Positions 1 through 14,430 of a stretch of DNA of 64,000 bases are shown in pieces. Source of the DNA: Climacteris rufus (taxonomy: Eukaryota > Chordata > Aves > Passeriformes > Climacteridae). The stretch's first letter is position 1, and the number at the start of each line of letters is the position of its first letter. Below the pieces are notes generated by a model. That model saw only the letters and a program-made list of their open reading frames with translations. It had not been told where the DNA came from and did no database searches. The position numbers and the translations under genes are program-made. The stretch covers positions 5,866 through 69,865 of the forward strand of contig VZRZ01003916.1 in assembly GCA_013398175.1 (NCBI GenBank), read 5' to 3'.

Positions 1-869
1 CGCACTCCAGAAAAAAAAAAAAAAAAAAAAAGCCTGAAAGTGCTTGTTAAATAAACAGAGCATCTGCCACTGACATTAACTGTTTTGCAGCTGATTTTTG
101 TGAGGTTTTTTTCCAGTCTAAGCAGAGTTCACCTGGGTAATTTCACAACTCGCTGCAAACTCCAGCACCTGCCAGTATTCGAATAAATATTTCCTTTTCA
201 TTCACCTTTTTTGCATTTCCCTCACCTCTTTTAAGCTCTTCTTCACAATTTTCCACCTAAAGCATCATTCACAACCGTGACTAACACAAAGTCATTTTTG
301 TTGCCTGCATATGTTGCATATTTTACAGCTTGTGGGGAGCTTTTAGTCATTCATAGTATTGGTCTGATTTGAATTTCTGAATGTGCACGTTCCCTTCCAA
401 TTATTGAAAGAAATACCTGCATGTTAGCGGGCATCCTCTCCCCAAATGAAAACATGGATACAAAGGGAGGGATGATGGGGTGTGAAGGGGAAGAGAGGAA
501 GGGGATGACTTGGTGTCTCTAAAAGGGGAGGAGCAGAAAGATGGGAAGAATTCAAAGAGGAGGCAGTAAAAAAACCCAACCAGATGCATCTTAACAGTGG
601 GGATACACTAGAATCTCCTCTGGGGATATTTTTAATCTGAAAGCTGGAAGGAGCCTGAAAACTGTGAGCAAAGAAGTTGCCACAGAGATTTGTCTGCCTT
701 TTGCAAACAAACAGGTTTCTGTCACAGATCCCCAATTCCACCATCAGTTTCTCCTCCTCTAAATGTGGGTGATGGCTTGGATCAGAGGGGCTGAGGAAAT
801 CCTGTGGAAATTCTTCTGCTGAGGACAGGGCTGGAAGGGAGCTCTCAGCTCAATCTCACAGCTTAATGC
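1..869. other. intergenic; A-run, no gene seen
   Basis: It begins with an A-run (11-31), followed by ordinary AT-rich sequence. Short open frames lack any recognisable family. Confidence 0.6.
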
Positions 870-1140
870 AAGATCAGTTGGACTTAACCCCCCTGACAGA
901 TGTTCAGCTTGTTCTCAAAAACTCCCTGCTGGAGTTTCCACAGCTTCCCAAGGCAAGCTGGTCCAGAGCTTTGCCCAAAGCTCATTAGAAAACTTTCCTC
1001 ACAATTGAGCTAGATCTTCCCTTGAGGCCATTCCTTCTTCCTCTGTGACCTGAGCACATGAAAGAGCAGTTTATGCTTTTACTCTGTGCAGGCACCTTTT
1101 ATGTATTTGAAGATTACTGGTGTCTTTTCCTTTCTTTAGC
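870..1140 (-). mobile_element. old CR1 LINE fragment
   Basis: On the plus strand it shows the reverse complement of the CR1 mid-3' region: agatgttcagcttgttctca, ctggagtttccacagcttcc, aaggcaagctggtccagag, aactttcctcacaattgagc, and cttttatgtatttgaagatt. It is diverged and lacks the 3' tail. Confidence 0.65.
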
Positions 1141-4100
1141 CTGTTTAGAGCTGGTTCTCTTTGAAATAATCTCCACCTCACATCCTACTTGGAGAGCTGT
1201 CCCTCAAACTAGGCAGAGCAGAGCAGCCAAAACCACCACAAGCAGACCCAGCAGCGTGAAATGATTATTTTTGTTCATCTTAACTCCTGGTGTTCCTGCC
1301 TGTACCTCTCACCACTGGGTGCTTCCTCCTCAGCAGTTGGTTATTCCTGAGCCAAGTTCATCCTGCAGTCACTAAACCACCCAAACTTTTCCTGCAAAGT
1401 TGCTCTGCAGGTGGTAGTTCAGTGCTGTGTTTGTGGGGATGGCTCAGGGCAGCCTCCCAGGTTGACAGTGAATGACTGACAGATGTTATCTCGCTGTCTT
1501 CCCCTTCCTTCCTCTGTTTTGAGAGCTGTGGGCAGCTGACAAGAGCTGGCTGAGCCCTGGCCTGGAGTTAGGGTGACTGAGCAGGACGTGGGAAACTGCT
1601 GGACAGGACATGAGAAACTGCTGGACCTGAGAGATAAGGGCAGATAAGGTGGGGGAAGGTGCAGATAAGGGCTGGATTCTGCAGGTGGGTGAGGAGGTGT
1701 GAAGTGAGCAGTGGCCAGAAGTCACAGATAACTGTGAATCCCTGGGGAGCAGGACCCTGCAAGGGCAACAGTGCACAGGTTACTCCATCCAGGAACACCA
1801 GGAAAGGACAATGTTACCCAGAGACCACTGGTACAGATGTGGGAAAGCTGGGCCACATCAAGAAAAAATAATTAGGGGTGGGTGGAGAAATGGGGGAGGA
1901 AGAAAGAGAGGAAAGGAAGGATTCATAGATGGGGGAAAGGCAGAATAAAGAATTGCACGCCAGGCAGTCCTGAGCTGGATTAGAGCTCGTGCAGGGCAAT
2001 GTCCCAAACCTGCTGCCCTCACCACACCACAGCATCCCAGCCTGTCTCTGTGCTCAGGAGGATGGGGAGCAGCAGGGCTGCCTCTCCTGGCACGTGCAGG
2101 GAACGTGCAAACACAGGTCAGGCATCCTGGCATCACCAGGTCCATGCCCAGGCCAAATCTGATGGCAGCACCATCTTTCCAACAACTTCCCAACGCTCCT
2201 GCAGAGTTTTACTCTAAATTTGATCAGTTCTTGGGCCTGTTGACAGCATGCCTCCACAGACATGGTGTGCTGCTGCTCAGGACTGGAAATCAGAGGCCAG
2301 GAAAGGCACTTATTCAAGTCAGTGTTGTCACTAAAGCCTCCATTCCACCAAACCTTGGCTCAAGAATACAAGAAAATGATTTTACGCTGTAGCCTTGTCC
2401 TAGCCAAGATTCAGACCCTTCTGAGTGAAAAGTTATGTGTTCCTGCCTTTCATTTCCTCTCTCTCCTTTTATTCAGACTTTTATTTATCATCCAAAACCA
2501 AAAACCTGGGGATTCATTTATTCTTTACAGTGTGGCTTTTTAATTGCCAGATCTTTCATGCAACCAGGAAGGAATATTTGTCAGCTACTAATTTTCCCCC
2601 CCGTTCTATTTATATTTGCATTCTTCCTTTCTGTGATAGCTGCTTCAATTCGCCCTCTGACATTTTATTAGACAAAAATGGGAAACTCTGGCCCCACTGA
2701 CGTCAAGAGGAGCTCGGGTATCGATTTCACTGAAAAAGCAATTTCAAGCAGTGACCTGGCAGCCTGCACAAACCTGTGCCCAGACTGTCTGCATGCAGGG
2801 GGCCGTCCCCCTCATCACACAGCACTTTCATTTTCCTCTTATCCAGCTCTAGATCCAACTCAGAAATACTCCTAAGAATCAGTAACAGACTGGAAAGATG
2901 TGAGCCTTGATATTAACTATCTGCTTTTATAGTTGCTCTGATGTTGGCTTCAGTTACTCCTAACTGGGGGTTGTGCTTGGCTGCCAAGTCACTGAGCAAC
3001 TTCCTCTGTTTAAACAGAATATATAAGCCTTACTCTTTTGCAGAGTTCATGACTCTTTTGTAAAGTGTTTTATGATACAGTTGTTACAGAATCCAGCATC
3101 ACAGTAACAGCTCCAGACAAGGCCTCACTGTATGCCTGGCTTCGAGCCCACTGAAATGAAAGGAGGTTTTTCCATGGCTATCAGTGGGTGAATACATCAA
3201 ACTGCACCACACTGCAGGAACAACACCACAGGGTGTGGAGGGTCTTGTCTATTCCCTGTTTTTCCAGGGAAAACTCTGAGATCATCAATGCAGCCCTGTG
3301 CAGAGGATGCACAAGCGGCCTGTGCACCTCTGAGCCCCTTCAAACACACCTGGAATGCTTTTTCACTGAGTCTCTGCAGTGGTGCTCAGCCCACGAGCCA
3401 TGTGTAACCATGAATTCACAGCTACAGCCCAAACTTCTTTTCTTTCCCTTGCCTCCATCATTTCCAGAGACTGTTCATGTGAGATTTCATATTGCCAGCT
3501 CAGTATGGAAAGGTGGAGCAGCCCATGGAGTGTGATCCATCCTTTTATCACACTGTTAGGTCAGGTCAGCTCAACAAGTCGTGGCCTTGAAGGATTAAAG
3601 GGCTCAGAGCTTCAGCTTCTTCTGCACTTTGGGGTGAGCATGGACACAGCTTTCCCACAAATGAAACACCTTTTGTGCAAAAGTTTGAGAGGCAATTAAG
3701 GAAAAAGATAAATCAGCACATTGTATCATAAGTAGTGGTGTCACATTAAAGTCACAGTGCTCTGTGAGGGATGCTGTAAATCAGTTTTTTGAGGTCCTAT
3801 TTTTATGTCTTGCAGAATACATTGATTATCAGAGGAAGACATAATCTTGGCCTTAGGTATTTGAGGTGACTTAGCTGTTTTGTGACTGGGTGAATCACTG
3901 TGCACTGCCACTGTTCCTGTCCCTGCAGTTCAAGCTGAACACCTAGAGGGACTCAGATGGGACTTTTACTGCACTGTAGAGATTGTGGTTTATAGGAAAA
4001 AATGTGAATGTATCCTCAGACAAGCAGAAGTTTTGATCCCATTCCTTTAGATTCAGATTCATCCTTTGTAGCCTCACTCCAAGCAGTGGCCAATGCCAGA

Positions 4101-7084
4101 TGCTGCAGAGCAAGGACTGGACAATTTTAGAGCATGTTGGATAGATGGAAATCTTTTTCCCAGCATTAGTTTGAAGCAGGAGTTGGCCCCAGTTCTGAAA
4201 CATGTGGGGGAAGAGAAGGGGTGAGGCTGCACTTTAATTTCCCTTAATGTAGGTTTAAAATGGTGGGGGTTGTTTCCCATAAGAACATAGAGTGATTTTC
4301 TCTTCTATTAAACACCATCAAGGAAAAAATCATTGTGAACCAAAGGTTTTAGAACATTAAAAGGACACAAAAATCTCTTTGATGACTGCTAGAGCTCAGC
4401 TAATGCTGATTGTCCAGTGCCCAGTTCCCCTGGTCATCTGCTTTCCTAAAGCTCTGCTGAGTGCTCCTCCTAGGGAAGTATCTGCTTTTCCAGCAGTAAC
4501 CGCTATTCCCTGGGCCTGAGGGACTTTAGCAAATTACTCCAATTGCTCTATTTTATTTGCTGTGTTTCTGTTTTTAACACAAACCAGCCCGGAGTTCAAA
4601 ATCCCTTTGTAACGGATAAAAAAGTAACGAGACTCCCTGGAAGTCTGTATTAACATGCCAAATCAATTACATTGTAATTAGCCAGAACTGTTACTTGTTG
4701 AAATCCTGTCAACAAAAATAACTCACCCTTCCACTTCAGACTGCTCCAGCACCTCCATCTTCTTGACAAGGACTTTGAAAGAGAGACCACCTCCCCCCAG
4801 CCCCTTCCAGGCTCAGGGCAGGCAATGAAACCCAGATGTGTCCATCATTATAAAGCAAGGAATGGTGGAAAATGAGGGGGAAAGGAGGACAAAACTGTCC
4901 TGACCAAGCCACAAAGCCTTTCCAGGGCAGGATGAGCCCCCTGGGGAGGCTGCACCCTGCTTTCCCTGGGGTAACACTGCAGGCTGCCCCTGCATTTCCT
5001 GATTTATGCCAGCCCCGAGAGAAGGAGGCCCACTCCTGGGAAGCTTGATCTGCAATTCATTTAGGAAAGAGGCAGGTCCTCTCCTCTGAGCTAATTGAAA
5101 ACAGGCAGCCTCCTTCTAATTGTGCACTCCAACCAGCTCGTGTGCATGAACAGAGGAAATTGGAGAGGAACAGGGGGCTGAGTTGGCATTCATTTCCTGC
5201 ACTCAAAGGTCCATGTGCCAGCTGCTTATCTGCCTGTCTGCCTGTCTATGTATCCATCTATCCATCTATCCATGTATCTATCTATCTATCTATCTATCTA
5301 TCCATCTATCCATCTGTATCTCATTCACATAGTTCTTCTTCAGGTAAAATACAAGCCCAGGAAAATTCTTCTGTTCCAATTCCAGGCAAATGTGTAGAAG
5401 AGCACTGTTTTTCCAAAAGGCACCTCAGAATCCCTTTGGTTTTGGTTTTGTTTTTTTCACTAAAATACTTCTTAAAGCCAAAAGGTTTAATACTGCTTCT
5501 AATTTTTTTCAAAATACTCCTTTAGTGTTTGGGTCTGTCTGTCCACAAGGAACACTCCAAGGAAGTGGTCTGGTTTGGTTCAAATATTGCAAAGCTGAAG
5601 GAGAACATTCCACAAATGGCCCACAGGATGAGGGTGAGAAATGCCCTCTTCAGCCAGCAGCTTCAGGAGGTTTCGTCCTCCAAAGTCATATGTGTTCTGA
5701 ATGCAGAGTTGTATTAAATAATACCAAAGCAGCAATAAGATTTTTAGGCAGTATTTTAGGTCTGTGTTTGCAGTTTCAGGGATCAGGTGTCCTTACAGGT
5801 CTCAGTCTGGGAACTCAAATAACTTGGAGTTGTTTGAAAGTCACCCCAGGATTTGGAATGTTGATTGTATCTATCTGATCACACACTGAATGTGTTTAAG
5901 CAGAAATAGAAATGACTTTTAATTGCAATCAGGCAGCTGTACATACCAAAGTCACTGCAATATGCTAATGAGATGCTAATGGCCCCCTTTGCCTTTGCTG
6001 CAGAGTCTCTTTTAGGATTTTATCCCCCAAACAGGTTTTGCACCACACATATCAAGGTAGAACCTTTTGGAAAATTGCTGCTTATCAGGTGGAATTTCTG
6101 GAAAGCAGCAGAACTGGGAGCCCCATTTCAAGGTTGCCCTGGACCACCAGAATGGACAATGTTTGAATTATTATTTTCCAGGTCCTCACATGCATGGGGA
6201 AAAGGGAACCTGCCTTCACTGTTATGGTTAACTGCACAGTTATTGATGGGAATTTCAAAACTATTTGTCAGGTGGAGGTTTGGGGGGAAAAAGGGGTTGG
6301 AGATTTAAGGCAAGTCTGCTGGGTGCTGGCCAATCGTGTAGACCAAGAATTGAAAGTAGGTGGTCTTGGAACAGAGCCAGTGGAAACAGGGCCAGGAGAT
6401 GGTGTCATCCTTGCCTCCAACACATTCATATTTTGGCTTTCTAGCAAGGGTTATTCTTCCTCTTTATTCTGCAGTTCAACACAAACATCTCTGTTGTTTT
6501 CTGGAATCCGTGGGCTGACGTGTTCCACCTGCCAGGTGCAACGTGCCTGACCAGAAACCTCCCAGCCACTTCCTAGAAAGAAGAGCAGAGCAGGAGCAGG
6601 CCCAGGAGAAGGTGTTCCACCTGCCAAGTCACCCAGCTAGGAGGAAACTTGGCTTTGGACTCTCAGAAAGGTGTGTGAGTCTTGAAAACCACAAAATAAA
6701 GCAACATGAGCTCTGTGGGACCTGCCCACACACTGAGCTTTGAAACCTGCCTTGAAGAGTTTTGGTGTCAGGTGGGTGTAAGGCTTTGCTATCATCCCCT
6801 TCGTTTTAAGCAGAAAACTTAAATTTGAAGCAGAGCAGCTTGACATTTTCCTAGCAGTAGGAGGGATTTTTTTTTTATTATTATTTTTTTAAAGGAATTT
6901 TACTTTTTCTTTTCCAGTAGTGGTTGGGCAAGTGCCTGTAGGTTTGGCAGCACTTTGGAATTCTTGCCAAAATCTGATTCCAGCTGAGATGAGCTGTGCC
7001 CTTCCCAAGATTTCCAGGTGTGCCTCCCACTACTGAATTCTGCCCTGGGGTTGCAAAAACATTTTCAAGATTTTAAATTGCAGC
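1141..7084. other. intergenic; no gene seen
   Basis: Apart from a tetranucleotide microsatellite at 5.25 kb I find no gene, RNA or classifiable mobile element. The open frames are below 170 codons and low-complexity. Confidence 0.55.
5229..5320 (+). repeat. (TATC)n / (CCATCTAT)n microsatellite
   Basis: A tctg run grades into tatc and catc units, including seven perfect consecutive tatc-phase units around 5277-5301. A compound tetranucleotide repeat in intergenic DNA. Confidence 0.93.
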
Positions 7085-7400
7085 AACAGGACAAGGGGGG
7101 AATGGGTTCCCACTGACATAGGGCAGGGTGAGCTGGGTTACTGGGAGGAAATTCTTCCCCAAAATCAGGTTTACACAAGTTTTACTGGGAAAAAATTGTT
7201 CCCTATGAGGGTGGGGAGGCCCTGGCACATTTTTCCCAGAGGAGCTGTGGCTGCCCCAGGATCCCTGGAAGTGTCCAAGGCCAGGTTGGATGGGACTTGG
7301 AGCACCCTGGGATAGTGGAAGGTGTCCCTGTCCATGGCAGGGTGTGGAATGAGATGAAATTTAAGGTCTCTTCCAACCCAAACCATTCTGGGATTTTCTC
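7085..7400 (+). mobile_element. CR1 LINE 3' end (about 315 bp)
   Basis: This shows the fullest CR1 3' order in the window: acaggacaaggggggaatgg, ggaggaaattcttcccc, gagggtggggaggccctggc, gaggagctgtggctgcccca, aaggccaggttggatgggac, ggaaggtgtccctgtccatg, and taaggtctcttccaaccc, ending attctggga. It is 5' truncated with no reverse-transcriptase remnant. Confidence 0.9.
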
Positions 7401-10400
7401 ACAAATAACAAGATTAGATAAAGAGCATTTCAGAAGAGCTGACTGGATGCAGCTTAGGGCTAGGAAAATACAAATGATCTTTCAGTACATGGGCCAAACC
7501 AAGCAAATCAGCTCAAAATCCCTCTGAAGTGAACTAAGTTAGGAAAGATTTCAAATTCATTTCTTCTGTTAGGGGAAAACAAAAAATCAACCCCCTCAAA
7601 AAGGCATTACTTTCTGCACAAAATAAGCCCTTCAGCTTGAACAAAATGCTGGATTCTGGACTTGTGAAAGGAAAACAAACATAAAAAGCTAGGGCATTCA
7701 AATCTGCAATAAGAAATGTCTCCCTTTTCAAACCATTTCAGGGCTGCAAGGACTTGCTGGGATCTGGGTAAGTTCAGTTCTTTTTCTCCTTGAGCAGACT
7801 TTCTCCCAACCTTCAGCCAATTTTAGGAATCTTTTTCCCAAAGAAATGTATTTTCCCCGAATAAATGTACTGGCACAGGCATTTCTAAAGCCCCTGATGA
7901 TTCCAGAAAGACTAAGGCCACATTTTTCAATGAATTTACTATTTTTCAATACATATACACAGCTCTGCCCCCGTCTAGCACAGAATCTTCTGAGTATCAC
8001 TCACCCAATGTGTTAAATGTCTATTTTTAAGTTGCTTTCCCACGCTCTGAGCAGTGGAAACGAATTACTCCAAGCATATGTGAAGGACCAGAGTTTGGAT
8101 GTGGGAAGTTCTTCATTTGACACCTTCCTTGGAAGGCCTTTGTCTGCCCTCTTGGAAGAGCAAAACCACATGGCCACGTCTACAAAACAAGATATTCAGG
8201 CCCTGGCAGCCAGCAAACAGGAGCCAAAGAAAGGACACAACATTTATGGGCTCCCAGAACACAGATGTAAACAGAATCTCCTTTAGCAGCAGAGAAAGCA
8301 CAGGCCAGTGTGTGTGAAAAAAGATAGTTTTAGGTGTTGGCAGCAAAATTGGTCTTTAGATGTTGCTGAGGTATTTATAGAGCTTCTGGAAAGGGGGTTG
8401 AAAATATGCCATAATTAAACATTTGAACTGGAATAATGTTGTGATAAACGATCATATGGAGGTCCCAAACACCTTAAATAGTCACTCTGTGCTGCTCAAG
8501 CAGAATGTTGTTGGCTCTGATCTTGATTTATTGTCCTCAAAAGGGGCTTTAAAAATCAAACGCGGGACAGAGAAGTCAGGCATCAAGTTTTTATTCCAGA
8601 ATGCAAAAGTCTAACGAGGTAAGGAAGCTACCAAGAGATCCATAAAAAGAAAGGCAAAAGGTTAAACAGTCCACAGACTGACGGAGGAGGTGGCTGCAGA
8701 TGTGCCTGGTACACAACACAGGGCGATTGCTAAACTTGCTATTGAAATGTTAATGAAATCCTTTCGGAATAGAAGGAGGGAAAAAAGGGGATAATTCCTT
8801 TTCCTGTGCTTCATCAGATGGCGGTGGGAGAGCCTTAGCTGGGAGAGGCTGAGGGCTGTGGAGTGCTTGGCTTCTGTTCTGCTGATGAGGCTTTGATGAG
8901 GGATGCACTTTTTTGCCAAAAACAATGGTTTTCCTCTGGTTCCTCACACAGATGCAGCTGAACTGGCAGGAAGGGCCGATGTACTGGTGGCAAAAATTAC
9001 CTCCCTTGGCCTTTTATGAATTCCTTTCTACCACAGACACATGTCACCTTCCAGAAGGACTGGGTGAATTTTGGAAGAGCAGGAGAACCCAGAATTCAAG
9101 TGGTGATGGACAGCTAAAACTTAAACATTTTGGCACATCCTCACTTGGCATGCCTGCTGAAGGAACTGCAGCAATTTCCATCTCCTAAGAGACTTCCCAG
9201 ACGTTCCTGCTTTATTGTACAACTCAAAATACCACAGCGTTTTGGCTGGGGCTGTTTTCAGAGGTGGGATGGTGGGCAGGCCCTTTGGAGTCAATGCCAC
9301 AGTGAAAATGAGTGCTGGAAATGCCAGGGAATTTGTCATGGACAGCCTCTCCTCTCCTCTCCTCTTGCCTGCTGGCCTTTCTGACAAATTCAGGATTTTT
9401 GAGGTGTATTTCAGGATTTTTGAGGTGTATTTCTAGTTACAGTTTCCCTGTGCCCCAAAGAGACGCTCAGAAAGGGCAAACAAATTGGGGAATCCACACA
9501 ATTCTGTCAGCAAGGTATGAGAGATCTGTCTTCTCTCAATGCACACACACCCCAAACAAACACCCTGACATCATCCTCATTCACCACACAAAATCTATAG
9601 CAGGAGCAAACACCCTTTTCCTTCCTCTGGCTTCATCTTTGTGCAGAACCCAATCCTAACTCACCACAGGAGGGATGCTCTGTGTATATTTTCCTCTTCC
9701 TGCTCTATAAATAAGCTGAGTTTTGCATCATTAACCCATCACTGGGTTTTTACCCCCTTAACTCTTTGACAGACAAACTGGACAGGATGCAGCCCTTGGT
9801 ATTTACAGCAAGTCCCTAACTCTGCAAGAAAGGTGGTGCTGACTTCAATGGTCTGAATCCAAATGAAGATATCAAAGTGTGGATCCTAAGGAGATCTATA
9901 CCTTTAAAAAATTAACAATGCTGCAAGATGATCAAATCTGAATTCTCTTCTGTGTATAGTCAGTCTTTGGTGTAGCATTACATTCATTTTTACTCTGTCA
10001 TTCAGATGCATAAACCAAACATGCCAACGTGCACATATTCAGAGTATTTTAAGTTCCTCTAAGATTTTGCAAGCATAGGGAATAAAGCTAAATGGAATCA
10101 TTATTCTAGCATAGTATTACACCCAGTAACATCCTGAATAATTCCAGATGTGTGGTGTCTGAAAGCAGTGAAATCAATAAGTCAGAAGAAGCAATCGGTC
10201 CAGTGGAAATTGTGGATGTGTGCGTGGAAATAAAAAGACATGAGGGCCTTTGACCACTCCTGTGATTTTTTTAAGAGCTGCTAGATATCCTTTGTTTGGG
10301 GTGGGCCTTTCAGTGATCAGCCTGGCTCTGCTTGAACAGCCAGGAGACTTCCACGTGTGAATTCACACCTCCTTGTGCCAGAAGCTGACAGGGCAGATTT

Positions 10401-13400
10401 TCATTTCCCCTTCATATGCCTGTGTATGCACATGCATCCGTGTGTGTGTATAGATCTGTACCCAATAAATACCTACTTGTCAAAGTGAGCTGCTCTGTGA
10501 AATGCCTGCAGGCAGGGTGTTGATGTGATCCTCAGGACATGCCCCGAGCTCTGTGCTCCTTCCCCCTGGACAGAGGGACAAAATGAACATCCTGCATTTC
10601 CTAATGGGATCAGTTCAGAGAGAGTTCTGTCCTGCTGAGGGCCTCACCTCAGCTGAGCTCCCTGATGGATGCAAAAGCTTGGATATGGTTTTGATGGAAC
10701 TGCTGCTTTGCTGTTTCTCCAGGAAAGCAGAGAGCAGGTCTGCCCTCCAGCCAAGCTGGGATTCACCCTGGCACACCCGACTGTGCTCATATCTGATCCT
10801 CAGGGCACAAGAATCCTTCCCTCCCTGCTCTGCCCTTGCATCCCTCTGCATGGATGGGGCCTTTATTCCTCTCCTTGATCTCTGCCAGGGACACCAGCCC
10901 ATGGGAGGGTGCAGCCAAATGCCAGTGACCGCTCAGCTCTGCATCACCCTCATTCCTCTGCCTCCGCTTCATCCAGCATCAACCCCCAGAGCAGCTTGCA
11001 GCCCCCTGACACTTGGCTTTTGGCAGTTTGAGGTCTCTTTTTTGTGGAGCTGGACCCACACCCTCAGCCTGAGCAGGAGTGTCTGAGGAGGGCTCGAATC
11101 CACATCCCAGAGGTGTCAGGCTGGGGAGCACAGTTGTGTGTGTGCACACAAAGCATTCAGCCTCCAGGGCAGCTCAGGGTTCAGACTTTCTGTTGGCCCC
11201 TCTTTCCTACAGTGAGCTGAAGGGAAATCCCCAGAGCCCAGAGCAGGTCTGGGTCTGGATCCTGCAGCTGCCTGTATTTATAGCACACTTAGGAGTAACC
11301 AAACCCATGTCTGTGACTGTGATCATGACCATAACAGCAACATGTTCCATTTTTCCTGGGCTGCCATGGCTCTCTGTGTGTTGTGAAGCAGTTCCATGAC
11401 AGGAAATACGATTTATGGGCTGTACATTCATTGTCTGTGAGAGTAAGACTTTATAAATATATAAATATATGAAGTCCAAAGGCAGAGTCTGTCCTGTGTG
11501 TAGTCTCTGGTAACACTGGGCATGCCTTGCCAGCAGCCCAGAAAGCAGCAGGGGCAGCTTGTGGGGTTAATGGGGTGGCTGTGGTGGCCAGGAAAATTCA
11601 TCCCAGCTTTCCTTATGGCAAAATCTGCTCCCATTGACAAGTGGGGACTGATGTCTGTATGGGCTGGCTCTGCAGCTGAGTATTTGAATGTGACTGTCAC
11701 ATCGCCCTGTCTTTGTGACAAGAATAACTTGCTTTTAAGGCATTTTCAAAGCAGTAACCACAAGATATTTTTAACTGGTTTGTGCTTGCAGGAAAAAGAG
11801 AGTCACTTTTATTTAAATACAACCTGAAATTACTCAGCCCACATTGATAGGGCATGTCAAGTGGGATGTGTAATGCCAACATGTCCTACAAGCATCATGA
11901 CATACCTATATATAGTGGAGCATCCATTTCATATGAAAATCCCTGTGCTGAGCGTGAAGAAAATGACTTTTCCACCCCTGATGTTTAGAGAGGGAACACC
12001 ATAAAAGCAGCTCTTAGAGAGGTTTCTGATCTTTTTCCACGCTGTCCAAAAGAACATTCTGCTGTGTGCAGTAGCTGAACATCTCTTTGTCTTGAAGGTG
12101 ACACATTGCACAACACAGAGCCCCTTCCACGTGGAGGTTTTGGGAATGAAACCTTTGCCAGCATTAATGATTGGGCTGCCTCCAGCCAGGCCTTGCTCAT
12201 CTGCTCTGGGGCCCTCTAAAAACATCAGAACCCCCCCCCCTTCATCTATGATTAAAAACCCCCAAACAGGGAATTATAACAAGCTGTTGGAATTGCCACC
12301 TTTCCTCTTCCAAAGCAAAAGTTACCATTGCAAATAACAGAAAGCCCCAACCAACACACAGCAATCCTGCATGCTCCTGTCAAGTGCAGAATTAGCAAAA
12401 GGCATCATTACATCTGCATTACACCTATCAAATCCAGGAAAACACGAGGATCTGGAGCAGAAATCACAAGCAGGTCAGAGGAGTCAGCCAGAGGCACACC
12501 CAGACACAGTGTGCACAGAGGGATTTTTCAGGCTTTGGTGGCAGAAGACATTTGGATACAGGAGCACTTGCCAAGGGCCATCACTGGCTGGGAAGGCTGA
12601 GCCCATAACCATTTTTTTCAAGGCAGCCTGGCATGTGTATGCCTGTGCAAGGCCTCAGGTTACTGAGACAAGGGTGGTTTAGAATCCTCCAATCACTGAA
12701 ATGACTTTTCTACCTTATCTTCCCTGCATTGTTGCTGTCAGCTCTTTTCTGCTCATGCGGATCTGGACCTGGCATGGGGTGTTCTTAGTGTACAAATTCC
12801 TGCTTAAGAAATGAATGTTGTTTGATAAAGAGAAGACAGAAGGAGATGGGGAGGAAGGATGGCTCAGCTTTCATGTGCTGGGAAGGTTCCTGTGGAGGAG
12901 CCCTGGGTACTGAGCCTGCAGAGCCTCTGGCAAATGGGCTTTGACAGGAGCGACTGACAAAAGCAAGAGCTGGTGCCTGAATTTGAAGGACTCCCTGCTT
13001 TTTTCTGCCTTGCTCTCAGGAGGGCTGCTGTCAGACAGCTGTGGGATGCAAAGCAGACTGATCTCTTCCACAGCCCTGTGGGGATGTGAGGCAGAGGAAG
13101 GAGGGTCCAGGCCACCCTCTGGCTGCCTCTCCTCATCCCAACACACACAGGGTGCCCAGTGCTCCTCTCCCACCTCGGAGGGGCCACCAGCAGAGCCACA
13201 TGCACTGCATCAACAAACAGCCCCCTGCCTCATCTCCCCGTGGAATTGGAGGGGAAATTCCCTCCAAGCATCTGTAAAACTAATTGAGACTGTTCCTCCT
13301 GACCCCCACATAAATGCTCCTTTTGCAGGGCCTGCAGAAAATAGACATCACTGCTGGATGTGGAGAAGACTGTTCTTCACACTACCCAAAATGAACTCCT

Positions 13401-14379
13401 CATTATCCTTCTCTTCTCCAGCTGTTTGGTGCAGGGTGCAGTATCCATCCTTGAAGAAATCTTCCAAGGATTCCAGCTACTATGTTAAAGCAACAAGTTG
13501 CTCCCTCACAGGGCTTTATCCGGGACAGGGATGCACCATCCATTCCTCTGAAGTCCTGCTCTCTTTGTTTCTTTCCAAATATTGAAAGAAGCAGGATTTT
13601 CATTTCAGGCTCTTTAACTCTGGGTTTCCCATCCTCGTGGGATCTTCCCAAAGCAGAGTGCCAGGATCCCCAAGCCCTGCTGATCCCAGGTAGCATCCCA
13701 AGGCCAGCCATGGTGCTCAGGTGAGGTTAGGACTGGGTTTAGGGTTCAGGGTGAGCCCAGGGCTACTGTTGCAGAGGGGTTTGGGAGGGACTGCCAGAGG
13801 GAAGGGTGGGCTGTGGAGAGAGCTTGGCTGTGAAACAGATGGATCTGGGCTATATCCACGGGATCTTGTCCAGCAGCCTGCCCTCCACCAGGGCTGCAGC
13901 TGACACAGCCTCGTGCTGCTTTTGGAAAGGGGCCACCCCAGGAAAGCCTTGGCTGCAAGTCAAAAGCAAATAGCTCAGGTTCTCCCTTTCAGGTGCTCCT
14001 GCAACACAGTCCAGACCCCACACTGAGCAACTGGTGCAAACCTGCAGCGAATCTGAACCGGTTTGTGTCTATTTTTTTTGTGTCCATGTGAGGAGAATAG
14101 CAGATAATGGTATTTAAGGTTATTTTTCTCTGTTTAATCTCCTCCTAGAGTCCCAAACAGATTTGTTGCCCTGTGTTGCACACAGCCCTTATGTGGATGG
14201 CAGGGCAGGTTGGAAGATAAGCATTGTTTCCCTCAGTCACGATTTGAGAGTGAAGTTGTGGGAGTTTTATTATCAAAGGCTGGCCCAGCTGCCAAGTTTT
14301 AAACAATTCTGAGATCAGCTCATCCTGCCTCCCTCCTGCTGCTCCCTGTCCCTGCTTTGAAGGGACTTTTCTTNTTTTT

Positions 14380-14381
<2 letters not shown>
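7401..14381. other. intergenic; no gene seen
   Basis: Mixed GC content. The open frames at 10553-11086 (+) and 12941-13585 (+) are the longest and resemble no protein family I know. It contains a small 21-bp duplication at 9.39 kb and a C-run near 12.23 kb. Confidence 0.5.
9391..9432 (+). repeat. 21-bp perfect tandem duplication
   Basis: Two identical adjacent copies of a unit starting caggatttttgaggtgtatt. Confidence 0.92.

Positions 14382-14427
<46 letters not shown>
14382..14427 (+). repeat. 46-bp T homopolymer, ambiguous base nearby
   Basis: An uninterrupted T-run preceded by interrupted T-rich sequence, with an N at 14374. The N suggests sequencing or polishing trouble, so the run length is unreliable. 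Confidence 0.9.

Positions 14428-14430
<3 letters not shown>

Noticed and set aside
12941..13585. 214-codon plus-strand open frame
   Set aside because: Composition and content look random; no motif or conserved block.
13720..13755. Telomere-like gggtttagggttcaggg
   Set aside because: Less than two ttaggg units, too short for an interstitial telomere.
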